Positions 26,401-33,979 of a DNA stretch of 64,000 bases are shown here, in pieces; the stretch's first letter is position 1; every line of letters begins with the position of its first letter. The stretch spans positions 1 to 64,000 of the forward strand of contig JAIXOJ010000116.1 of the NCBI GenBank assembly GCA_027486835.1, given 5' to 3'. Source of the stretch: Chitinophagaceae bacterium (GTDB lineage Bacteria > Bacteroidota > Bacteroidia > Chitinophagales > Chitinophagaceae). A model generated the notes under the pieces. That model made no database searches, was not told where the DNA came from, and saw only the letters and a list, made by a program, of their open reading frames with translations. Both the position numbers and the translations under genes were made by a program.

Positions 26401-26695
26401 GTTCCTACAAGTAAGCACCGAAGAAGGCCCGCCCAACCAACGCGCTTCCGTAACAAAAGCAACTTATTATGACCGATTGGCCATTAACACCCAATCGGTA
26501 CAAGCGAACTATCGGGTGGTGTTGATTCCGTTTAAATATGGCGAAGAGCTTCCTACCATTACTACTGACGGTGATAAAACAATCATTCAATGGAAAGATG
26601 GACAAAAAGATACCTTAGAATTTATTAAGTCCAACCAAAACAGGACTAAAGTATTAGTGAAGCGGGATGGGAATTTGGTAGTGGAAGGGAAGTAA
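23483..26695 (+). CDS. Large heparinase II/III-like polysaccharide lyase with N-terminal stalk domain
   Basis: The 1070-residue protein has a signal peptide (ends NSLSAQ). An N-terminal domain (about 55-178) resembles the copper amine oxidase N-terminal-like module: 'YAFVNGFKIRLDTKDLLRSE', 'ENGKLFVPLAFASLI', 'AYFAAADLAKTVGKQVLQTKRGLLLIS'. An alpha/alpha toroid (about 270-640) and a heparinase II/III beta-sandwich follow, with 'YLGGGHHHADAGMFHF' (histidines near 731-733) and 'YHNQVLVDG'. These match the catalytic His region of heparinase II. The family cleaves uronic-acid polysaccharides by beta-elimination; the substrate cannot be named. It has the same architecture as the gene at 33980. Confidence 0.8.
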   Translation: MYKKVSNFMCATMMAILAINSLSAQTPKLAPPPQDKGLPYTKSARPRALDAIKRTTAIFVGGRYAFVNGFKIRLDTKDLLRSEAVLENGKLFVPLAFASLITEKKIAPTPIPKDLTGISDKWVYEVERKNVAIPASVQQKDVDGKAYFAAADLAKTVGKQVLQTKRGLLLISDKTIAYSGESDKVLDDCVVTLFDTPEKFADPDIATEYVPTLKLQGKWTNYVKVTPEQHKILDGKETQWHFTPESEFDFSGFNQKLLGSAVPPPGVYPRVLFSESDIPMLYSRLTNNKVGQKSLIEIEYLLKHSWWDASTSDGRIFEKLATGDIAGLEWANAAPGTPPSGIPQLFKGEVPGIHNSHVAYVPECLADMALYCLLTKDDLHGQMAAHAIANYFKLREPLIDEWNAVSESEFSTNYTRPDGSTANVDGNGANTAWRNIHGVVAHMNLGLSLDFAGKWMNEDEKNIMRRVIAKATYGRRGYGQDGSIRFRDINWVSWDLPNFLAVTAIEGLEGFDKEAYQSNCETVRAFCEFGIDDNGVIYESNGKTPGGSQFHTLSMIALARRGMNLWGHPHVRKLLQGQMQMTSPDGKVVVNSGTQYVPFSQQHFSLQVVDEFKAFYPDNLCADYLLSQPTVSGNKEDEGDRAWIFDRFSPEKYKSDVAGLKRLRMPSPMYPGFVHSFLYDADFKLTTREETNLTLDFSASTHGVFSSRTDNSTNATWINMMVRPDHYLGGGHHHADAGMFHFSALGVNWITESPFNQCYAGKYHNQVLVDGISEPDGNNGLGTGYQAAANYLGDVSTKDAGFATADLTNSYSYRWQTQPGQDWGQKLGHLNWELDPSEQNLKIFAGTSRFKMRPWWATYNYSNYMATSRSKYNPMEYVYRTTGLVRGKHAYGLVVDDLKKDNETHLYQWTAMLNGGVWQADYKGLPNNQIVLAYGKYDEKSTGNKPLISPSKGDALLLVCTLNNTQQAAANMPFLQVSTEEGPPNQRASVTKATYYDRLAINTQSVQANYRVVLIPFKYGEELPTITTDGDKTIIQWKDGQKDTLEFIKSNQNRTKVLVKRDGNLVVEGK

Positions 26696-26838
26696 AGTGA
26701 AATGCAAGCTCTGAACGTGATGATTAAAAGGGCAATATTCTTCTAACAAACTTTACTTACCTAAATGATTTTAAACTCACTCTTGGATATTGCTTTTTAA
26801 AAAAGAATCTATTATTTTCGCAGCTAAATTTAGTTTTT

Positions 26839-27009
26839 ATGTCAAAGTTTATATTGAAGAAAGCAAAGGGTAGAGTTACTTCTATACCTAAGGCTAAAAT
26901 AAAAGCTGCGGTAACTGCTGTATATGCAGAAAAAGGAAGAATTAATACTAATTTATCCCCTTTAACAGTAAAAGAAGAACCAATTGTTTATCACATAACA
27001 AACGACTAA
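26839..27009 (+). CDS. 56-residue basic protein, first gene of a two-gene insert
   Basis: The short frame MSKFILKKAKGRVTSIPKAK...ends VKEEPIVYHITND with TAA at 27007. It is basic at the N-terminus with no signal peptide. It starts 143 bases after the lyase gene and is followed 12 bases later by the 208-residue gene, so the two look like an operon. No family was recognised. A small basic partner encoded before a larger enzyme is the layout of many conflict or regulatory pairs, but nothing in its sequence proves this. Confidence 0.55.
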   Translation: MSKFILKKAKGRVTSIPKAKIKAAVTAVYAEKGRINTNLSPLTVKEEPIVYHITND

Positions 27010-27021
27010 ACAATAAACTTA

Positions 27022-27648
27022 ATGGCTAAAGAATCTGAAGGATATCAAGATAGAGTATTTATTAATTGTCCTTTTGACGAATCCTATATGCCTCTTCTTC
27101 AAGCTATAGTTTACACAGTTTATCGTTGCACGTTTTTACCAATCAGTGCCTTAAGTGAAGATGATGGAAGCGATAATAGGTTGGATAAAATTTATAGATT
27201 GATTGCCAATTGTCGCTTTAGCATACATGACATTTCCAGAACAGAATTAAATATTTATGGCTTACCTCGATTCAATATGCCTTTTGAATTGGGGTTATTT
27301 TTTGGAGCCAAAAAATTTGGAGGGGCGGCACATCGAAGCAAAAATGCAATAGTCTTTGAAAGTGTAAAATTTGAATATCAAAAATACATTTCCGATATAA
27401 GTGGAATTGATACAAAAGCACACGGCAATAGTGATATTGAAATAGTAATACAAATTAGAAATTGGTTAAAAACAGCTACAAATAGAAAGACAATTCCTGG
27501 CACCGAAATGCTTTTAGCTGATTATCTAGACTTCAAAGAAAAATTACCTTCTATAGCTGAAAGACTTTCACTTGACATCAATGCCATACTCTTTAATGAT
27601 TTTTGTGAAATTGTAGAGTATGCTATAGAAAAGAGGTTAGAGATATAA
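27022..27648 (+). CDS. TIR/deoxyribosyltransferase-like domain protein of unknown function
   Basis: The 208-residue cytoplasmic protein has 'DRVFINCPFDESYMPLLQAIVYTVYRC' (first strand and helix) and 'SALSEDDGSDNRLDKIYRLIANCRFSIHDISRTE'. 'PRFNMPFELGLFFGAKKFG' follows. The order strand-helix, 'HDIS', then an 'ELG' helix start resembles TIR, SLOG and nucleoside 2-deoxyribosyltransferase folds, in which the Glu often acts on a nucleotide. The pattern is a widespread but uncharacterised family, to my knowledge. The C-terminal half is helical. It lies with a 56-residue gene inside the glycan cluster, without any link to sugar metabolism. The NADase/defence idea is an inference. Confidence 0.65.
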   Translation: MAKESEGYQDRVFINCPFDESYMPLLQAIVYTVYRCTFLPISALSEDDGSDNRLDKIYRLIANCRFSIHDISRTELNIYGLPRFNMPFELGLFFGAKKFGGAAHRSKNAIVFESVKFEYQKYISDISGIDTKAHGNSDIEIVIQIRNWLKTATNRKTIPGTEMLLADYLDFKEKLPSIAERLSLDINAILFNDFCEIVEYAIEKRLEI

Positions 27649-27888
27649 TCAAAATTGAGCAACCTTTCAAGCTTTAACTTAATAGAATCCCTGAGTCCAA
27701 ATCATTTTTAAGATGGTACAACAAAACATGTTGCTATATTAAAATAAGCAACATTCAATTGTTATTTGTACTGAAATAGAGTATTATATATTCAAGAGAA
27801 TAACATTCCAAAAGCATTAAGAACCTTTATCAAATTGAATTTATCTCACTTGTAATTCACTCATTTATAATTTCCTCTTTTTATTAGA

Positions 27889-30800
27889 ATGAAAAAAGCC
27901 ACTTATTTAATTCAAATCTTTGTTGCATTTGGATTTACCATTTCAGCTTTTGGACAAACCAAAGAATCGTTACCCCTCCCTCCATTGTCTCAACTTGTAT
28001 CCGAGGATAAAAAGCTCGAACCCGATTGGGTAAAGGGTCTAACATCGAGAGGTGTTCCAGAAGTGTGTACGGGCAATCAATTGGATTATGTGGATATGCC
28101 CGTTTCTGGGTTGTTTACAGGTCAGGTTACTTTGGGCGGGGATGGAGGTTTATATTCTTGGGATATTTTCAACGACAATCGTATGACGGGATGGTCGGGC
28201 AACTATGGCCCCATAAAACCTAGTAAGCCTTTACAACAATATTTCACGCTCACAATTGACGGAAAAGAGATACCCATAGACCGCAAAGGCTTTTCCAATG
28301 TCAGTTTTTTGGGTGAATATCCCATTGGAAAAGTCACCTACCAAGACAAAAATGTTCCAGTAGAAGTCACGCTCAAAGCATTTTCGCCCTTTATTCCTTT
28401 GAACGTGGATGATGCTGGATTGCCATTGACTACCCTTAATTATACAATAAAAAACACTAGCAACAAGGTTCAGAAAATTGCCATTAAGGGTTTTCTCGAA
28501 AATTTTGTGATGAAGAATGAACGGGGTGCATTGAATGGTAAACGCATCAATAAAGTCATTACCAGCAATGGCACAACCGTTTTGGAACAATCGGTATTGG
28601 TGGACACAAACTACATAAAAACGAATGATTTAGTTATAGAAGATTGGTCAAGCGAAAACTTTTCCAAATGGACTATCGATGGCAATCCATTCAATGGGGC
28701 GGTATTGAACAACAAAAAACTAACCAACGAGCAAAAAGGAAAATTTAAAGGGGTGAAAGCAGAAAACGGTTGCTTTATTTCCACCTACAATTTCAACAAA
28801 GACGCTAAGAAGCTAACGGGAAAAATGCAAAGCCAACCGTTTACTATTACCCACAAACATCTATATGTCTGGATGCGGAATTTTTCCAAAAGAAACATGG
28901 ACGGCGTTTTTAAAGTATTGGTAGAAGGAAAAACAGTTGGTCAGCTCGACCCGATGAACATATTTTACACCAACTCAAAAAATATGTTTTTGCAATCGAT
29001 AGACCTTTCGCCTTATCTAAATAAAACGGCCGTGATTGAACTCACCGATAACGAGAAAAGCAATGACGCAGCCTTTGTGATGGGAAAAATTTTCCTAAGC
29101 GACAAGTCTTTGTTGTTTGATACTTATTCTGATAAATTCAAGAAAATAAACGAAGCAGAAGACGCAGGCAACATGGGATTGGCTTTAATTGGCGATAAAT
29201 CAGACGTGAATTCAGGTTATCAAGAAACAGAAGCCAATCAAACTTTGGTGGGTATGTTGGGCAAATCCTTGACTCTACAACCTGGAGAAAGCAAAGAAGT
29301 CAGCTTTGCGGTGGCTTGGTATTTCCCAAATCTTACGCATTTACCTGTCGTAAAAAATCAAGGTAGGTGGTATGCTTCTAAGTTTAATTCGATGGTGGAA
29401 GTGGTCGATTATTTGACCTTGAACAAGCAAAGGCTATATAAAGAAACGGAAGCATGGCACGACCACTGGTACAACGCTACATTGCCACATTGGTTATTGA
29501 ACAGAACCATTATTCCTGCTTGCAATCTTGCCGCTTCCACCAATTATCGCTTGAAAGATGGCAGATGGTGGGCTTGGGAAGGCATTGGTTCTTGTGAAGG
29601 AACTTGTGGACATGTGTATGGATATGCCCAAGCCGTTGCAAGATTGTTCCCACAATTGGAAAGGGAATTAAGGGAAAAAATAGATTTCAATTTGGCTTTG
29701 AACGAAAAAGATGGCTCTATAGATTGCCGTGGAGAAAACAAGGGCGGTGTTTCGATAGATGCCCAAGGCTTATATATACTTAGAGCTTTAAGGGAACACC
29801 AAATGACTACCGATTCAAGTTTTATCAAGCGCATTTATCCCAAAGTAAAATTGGCAATGGAATACATGATTCGGCAGGATTCCTTAGAAGAAGGGGTGAT
29901 TCGAGGCAAACAGCACAATACATTAGATGCCGATTGGCATGGCGAAGTCTCTTGGTACAACGGCATCTATTTGGCTGCCTTGAAAGCCTGTGCCGAGATG
30001 GCTACAATCAATTCAGAACCAGAATACGCCAAAAGGCTTGTAAAGATTGCAGACAAAGGAGCGGCCTACATGACGAAATATCTTTTCAACGGAGAATACT
30101 ATCAAAATAAAATTGACTCATCACATTTAGAAGCAATCAATTCGGGTTCGGGCAGTGAAATAGATCAAGTGCTTGGGCAAAGCTGGGCATTTCAAGTAGG
30201 CTTGCCGAGGGTATTGCCCCAAACAGAAACCAAAAAATCATTAGCATCGCTCTGGAAATACAACTTCACAAGGGATGCTGGAGCATACAGAAAAGCCTAT
30301 CATGCAGGGAGAAGGTATGCCGATGCAGGCGAATCAGGACTGTTGATGTGTACTTTTCCAAAGAACGATTGGGATTTCTATAAGGCAAGCGGCATTGGCA
30401 AGGGCGATAAATTGTACGCTGGCTATTTTAATGAGTGTATGACCGGGTTTGAACACCAAGTTGCGGGTCACATGATTTGGGAAGGGATGCTTACGGAAGG
30501 ATTAGCAATAGAAAAAGCCATTCATGATAGATATTCTCCTGCCAAACGTAATCCATACAATGAAGTAGAATGTGGTGATTATTACGGAAGGGCAATGGCG
30601 AGTTATGGGGTTTATATTGCGGCTTGTGGTTTTGAGTACGATGGTCCTTCTGGGAAAATTGCCTTTGCGCCCAAGATTCAACCTGAAAATTTCAAATCGG
30701 CTTTTACGGCTGCCAATGCTTGGGGCAGCTATGCGCAATCCTTCGACAGCCATTCTATGAAAGCTAATTTGGAAATAGCCTACGGCACATTATCTTTAAA

Positions 30801-30975
30801 ACAACTCACGCTAACCACCAATTTGTTCAAAAAAACACCTACAACTGTTCGAGCAACCTTGGATGGAAAAAGTCTAGTGGCAGCATTGAAAAATGAGAAT
30901 GGCAAATCGACTATTGTCTTTGGAAAATCAATTGTTGTGAACGAAGGGAAAGCTTTGCAGGTGGTATTGGAATAG
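27889..30975 (+). CDS. GH116-type glycoside hydrolase (DUF608/GBA2-like)
   Basis: The 1028-residue protein has a signal peptide (ends ISAFGQ) and an N-terminal beta-sandwich like GBA2_N ('MPVSGLFTGQVTLGGDGGLYSWDIF', then 'TLNYTIKNTSNK'). The catalytic alpha/alpha toroid contains 'WWAWEGIGSCEGTCGHVYGYAQAVARLFPQLERELRE' (nucleophile Glu probably E564 or E570). It also contains 'NTLDADWHGEVSWYNGIYLAALKA' (acid/base Asp, D680 or D682). GH116 enzymes include beta-glucosidases, beta-xylosidases and N-acetylglucosaminidases. An insert of about 180 residues (about 245-420) between the two parts looks like an extra beta-rich module. It belongs to the glycan-degradation cluster. Confidence 0.8.
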   Translation: MKKATYLIQIFVAFGFTISAFGQTKESLPLPPLSQLVSEDKKLEPDWVKGLTSRGVPEVCTGNQLDYVDMPVSGLFTGQVTLGGDGGLYSWDIFNDNRMTGWSGNYGPIKPSKPLQQYFTLTIDGKEIPIDRKGFSNVSFLGEYPIGKVTYQDKNVPVEVTLKAFSPFIPLNVDDAGLPLTTLNYTIKNTSNKVQKIAIKGFLENFVMKNERGALNGKRINKVITSNGTTVLEQSVLVDTNYIKTNDLVIEDWSSENFSKWTIDGNPFNGAVLNNKKLTNEQKGKFKGVKAENGCFISTYNFNKDAKKLTGKMQSQPFTITHKHLYVWMRNFSKRNMDGVFKVLVEGKTVGQLDPMNIFYTNSKNMFLQSIDLSPYLNKTAVIELTDNEKSNDAAFVMGKIFLSDKSLLFDTYSDKFKKINEAEDAGNMGLALIGDKSDVNSGYQETEANQTLVGMLGKSLTLQPGESKEVSFAVAWYFPNLTHLPVVKNQGRWYASKFNSMVEVVDYLTLNKQRLYKETEAWHDHWYNATLPHWLLNRTIIPACNLAASTNYRLKDGRWWAWEGIGSCEGTCGHVYGYAQAVARLFPQLERELREKIDFNLALNEKDGSIDCRGENKGGVSIDAQGLYILRALREHQMTTDSSFIKRIYPKVKLAMEYMIRQDSLEEGVIRGKQHNTLDADWHGEVSWYNGIYLAALKACAEMATINSEPEYAKRLVKIADKGAAYMTKYLFNGEYYQNKIDSSHLEAINSGSGSEIDQVLGQSWAFQVGLPRVLPQTETKKSLASLWKYNFTRDAGAYRKAYHAGRRYADAGESGLLMCTFPKNDWDFYKASGIGKGDKLYAGYFNECMTGFEHQVAGHMIWEGMLTEGLAIEKAIHDRYSPAKRNPYNEVECGDYYGRAMASYGVYIAACGFEYDGPSGKIAFAPKIQPENFKSAFTAANAWGSYAQSFDSHSMKANLEIAYGTLSLKQLTLTTNLFKKTPTTVRATLDGKSLVAALKNENGKSTIVFGKSIVVNEGKALQVVLE

Positions 30976-30999
30976 GAAAAACAGGATTGCCATTCATTT

Positions 31000-31212
31000 T
31001 CAATCTTTCAATTCTTCTAAAGGTTCATCAAAATCTGGAGCTATATATTTAATGATACCTTTCATGGCTCCAGGCTTTCTTTCTTTTTTGGGTAATGATT
31101 CAATCTCTTCCATAAACACCACGTATACTTTCATTGGTTTTTCAAAGGTGGGCATTTCTGAAAGTTTTACTGCCCCATTTTCATAAACCCCTTCAATAGT
31201 TGTTCTTGTCAT
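31000..31212 (-). CDS. Orphan AF2212/DUF2281-like antitoxin
   Basis: The 70-residue product begins MTRTTIEGVYENGAVKLSEMPTFEKPMKVYVVFMEE, the short beta-rich fold of AF2212-like/DUF104-type antitoxins. It ends 'GIIKYIAPDFDEPLEELKD', the toxin-binding tail seen in antitoxins paired with PIN toxins. No toxin gene follows: the next gene leftward is GH116 on the other strand, and the serpin gene lies upstream. It is therefore an orphan or a remnant. The start at 31212 is chosen because upstream codons (MYPSLQLIFLIKFFI) do not fit the family. Confidence 0.65.
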   Translation of the reverse strand: MTRTTIEGVYENGAVKLSEMPTFEKPMKVYVVFMEEIESLPKKERKPGAMKGIIKYIAPDFDEPLEELKD

Positions 31213-31349
31213 AATAAAAAATTTTATTAAAAATATCAATTGTAGCGAAGGGTACAAGTGGCACGCTCGCAGCAGCGAGGGACCATTAATTATCGCACAT
31301 CAGTAATGAGATAAAACCTTTCTTTCGCTTTTGTTATTGTCTTAATAAT

Positions 31350-32567
31350 CTAGTGTAAGCATGGATTCATTACTGCACCCATAAATAAAATATTTCCTGT
31401 ATAGTGTTCACTAATCAAAAACATAAATGGCCTATCAGCAATAAAATTAAATGGTTCGTCCATGCTAGCACCTGTTCGGATGGCTATATTAGTTGCAGCA
31501 CCTGCTTCAGTTCCTTTTTCGTTAATGGAAATGAACGCACTTTGCAATATCTTCTTTATGGCAATTTTGGGTTCATCGGTAATCCCCCTAAAATCTGCCT
31601 TATTTTCATTAAATGCTTCCGACATCCCCATTTTATTGAGCACATTATCAAATTCGTGTTTGGAACTAAAAGAAAATTTAGGTAAGCATAGCCATACTTT
31701 GTTTCGCTTAAAATTCATAGTTGACAAATAACTGGTATTGAAATCTTTAACTAATTCAGTAATCGAACTGTTGGTCTTAGGCAAAACCAACGTCATATAA
31801 AAATTGCTATTCGTATATCCCAATTCTAAAGCTGTGGTTTTATCATTTTCATAATAACCCATTCCATAAAACATATCGCCCATAAATGCTGCATCTATTG
31901 AGCCATTTTGCAAAGTTTTGAATTTAAGTTTTTTCGACAAATATTCTGTTATTATTGGATTAAATTGGTGGTGCCACATCCCTTTAAAATAGATTGTATT
32001 AGTTAATATCATTTTGGCATTGGGGTTGAAAGTTTTATCTGAAATGATTGAAGGAATTGTTCCTTTTGTTTTACTTGATACCCAATTGTTGATAGGTGTT
32101 GCGTTTGACGGCATAGGAAAAATATCTGCACCACTATATTTCTTTACAATTTCCAAATAGTCTTCTTTAATAGGAAAATGAATGTCATCTTTTTTCCATA
32201 GCGCATTGGCAATGGAAAATTTAATAGTAGTATCCTCATTTAAAGCCATGAATTTGTTGTTGAAATCCAAAAACAATTGTACAGTCTTTTTATTGTCCGC
32301 ATCAAAATGAACTACTTGACACATTTGTGCTTTAGTTTTATTTTCTGCACCCGCACAAACCAAAGCCAAGCTAGAACGGATACTATAAGGAGAGAAAAAG
32401 ACATTTGAGTCTTTTTTGTACAACTTTTTGAAAAGCTCAATTGCAAAAGCATTGTTTCTATATGCGTCGTTTGAAATTGTATTTGTTGCTTGACCAATTG
32501 CAATAGTGCAAGAAACAACAATTGGCAGGCTAAGTGATAATTTAAAAATAATTAGTTTGAAATCCAT
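31350..32567 (-). CDS. Exported serpin (serine protease inhibitor)
   Basis: The 405-residue protein has an N-terminal export signal with either a lipobox (VVSC, Cys20) or cleavage after AIGQ. Serpin landmarks are 'NVFFSPYSIRSSLALVCAGAENKT', 'ILTNTIYFKGMWHHQFNP', 'LPKFSFSSKHEFDNVLNKMGM' and 'EPFNFIADRPFMFLI'. The hinge 'EKGTEAGAATNIAIRT' (from E350) has the small residues needed for loop insertion, so it should be inhibitory. Counting from E350 at P17 puts P1 near G366, with R364 at P3. It lies among secreted carbohydrate enzymes, so it may protect them from host or competitor proteases. Confidence 0.9.
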   Translation of the reverse strand: MDFKLIIFKLSLSLPIVVSCTIAIGQATNTISNDAYRNNAFAIELFKKLYKKDSNVFFSPYSIRSSLALVCAGAENKTKAQMCQVVHFDADNKKTVQLFLDFNNKFMALNEDTTIKFSIANALWKKDDIHFPIKEDYLEIVKKYSGADIFPMPSNATPINNWVSSKTKGTIPSIISDKTFNPNAKMILTNTIYFKGMWHHQFNPIITEYLSKKLKFKTLQNGSIDAAFMGDMFYGMGYYENDKTTALELGYTNSNFYMTLVLPKTNSSITELVKDFNTSYLSTMNFKRNKVWLCLPKFSFSSKHEFDNVLNKMGMSEAFNENKADFRGITDEPKIAIKKILQSAFISINEKGTEAGAATNIAIRTGASMDEPFNFIADRPFMFLISEHYTGNILFMGAVMNPCLH

Positions 32568-32776
32568 TTTCAGTGATATAGTTTATTCAATATAATGTAG
32601 AGATTGCAAAATAATAAAAAGTGAAGGGTTGCTAACAAAAAAATTCATGCTATACCTGATTTTTTTACTAGTCATACATACTTTCAATATTTCTTTATAA
32701 AAAAATTTATTTGCTTAAGTCCAAGTAGAAATTATCAAAAACAATCCTCTTTTCTATATCTGCACTATTCAAAAGA

Positions 32777-32884
32777 AAAATGTAGCTTACTTAATTCTTA
32801 AAAGTAGCGTACTTTTTCCTTGAAAGTAGGCTACTTTTTCCGTGGAAGTAGCCTACATTTTCCCCTTAAGTAAGCTACTTTTTA
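32777..32884. repeat. About 23-base tandem array of small palindromes
   Basis: Four to five units of 22-24 bases carry a self-complementary core: agtagcgtact, agtaggctact, agtagcctac and agtaagctact, each followed by ttttc/ttcc. The cores are individually near-palindromic and differ mostly in their central bases. It lies in the 415-base gap between the serpin gene's upstream side and the DUF4469 gene. The rest of the gap (32568-32776) is AT-rich with no gene. Confidence 0.75.
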
Positions 32885-32982
32885 AAATGGACTGCTTTTG
32901 GGATTGTTTGGGGCTAAATAGCTACATAAAAAAAGCAGTGAACACGCATGGGCATTCACTGCTTCTTATACAAATAATATTA

Positions 32983-33684
32983 TTAGCTTACGGTGAGCAC
33001 GGTTTCGTACCTGTCTTTGCGAATGGCTTTGGCATTGCCATACGCTTTTCTTACTTCTAGGTAATAATTTCCCGCCACAAGCGTAGCTGGCACTAAAAAC
33101 ATGAGTGTGGTGGCAGTATGCTGTGCCACGGTGTCCACTTTTGTTTCGGCTTGTGTTTTCGTATTGATGAAAAATATCCCCTCGGCAGCATTAGTAGGGT
33201 CATACTTCAATTCTGTGCCTACTATCTTGCCAATGTTGCCTTTGGTGGCAATGGTAGAAGTGTTTGTTTTCACGTCGTTATATATTACAATATCTGGTGC
33301 TGCTGCGCTGCTTCCCGAATTTTTAGATACGGTGGCATTGGCAACAACACTGCTTAATGTAGTTCCTTGCGAAATGCTTGCATAAATAGTGTGTCTTTTT
33401 GGGTCAAAAACATCGGTTGGTTCTGTGAAAACCCCTTGAATGCTAGGCCTTAGGTTTACCAAAGGTGTGTTTAGGGCATTGCCCTCTGCCACAATTTCTG
33501 AGGCTTCTTCAAAATAAATGTTTAGAACCGCTCTAATGTCGGTTTCTGTGAGGGTAGTTCCTCTTTTTGCAATTTTTTTTACAAGGTCATCAACACCTAG
33601 TGTGTTGTTTGCAATTACCCTCGCCTTTTGATCGTTTGGATCGGGCGTTAAATGATTCGGCTCAAGCACATAATTGATTGCCAT
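32983..33684 (-). CDS. HU-like/DUF4469 domain protein
   Basis: The 233-residue protein opens with 'INYVLEPNHLTPDPNDQKARVIANNTLGVDDLVKKIAKRGTTLTETDIRAVLNIYFEEASEIVAEGNALNTPLVNLRPSIQGVF'. That is the HU-like DNA-binding domain of Bacteroidota-specific proteins. The C-terminal half ('GTELKYDPTNAAEGIFFINTKTQAETKVDTVAQHTATTLMFLVPATLVAGNYYLEVRKAYG') matches the Ig-like DUF4469 domain. No signal peptide is present. Proteins of this class are common in the phylum and their role is unknown; DNA binding is inferred from the fold. The gene stands alone, with a tandem array just downstream. Confidence 0.75.
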   Translation of the reverse strand: MAINYVLEPNHLTPDPNDQKARVIANNTLGVDDLVKKIAKRGTTLTETDIRAVLNIYFEEASEIVAEGNALNTPLVNLRPSIQGVFTEPTDVFDPKRHTIYASISQGTTLSSVVANATVSKNSGSSAAAPDIVIYNDVKTNTSTIATKGNIGKIVGTELKYDPTNAAEGIFFINTKTQAETKVDTVAQHTATTLMFLVPATLVAGNYYLEVRKAYGNAKAIRKDRYETVLTVS

Positions 33685-33979
33685 AATTATCTATTTTAAA
33701 GGTGAATAATCGGATGAATATGCATAAATGCTTTTGTTTTATAGCAGAAAATTTGGGTGATATTTTAATACTAGCCCCTATTGCTGCGGAGCAATAATAC
33801 AAAACAACTAAATAAAATCTTCAAAATTTTCATTCAATTATTTTACCCCCAATTAAATTTTTCTCCTAGCGTTTAGTCTTGTTGCAACATCATGGCACTA
33901 GAAAGCCCCAATCACTCAAATATTCCTTCTGTTCTTATACTATTATTGCCCACTTTTTTTAATGAATGATTAAAATAAA

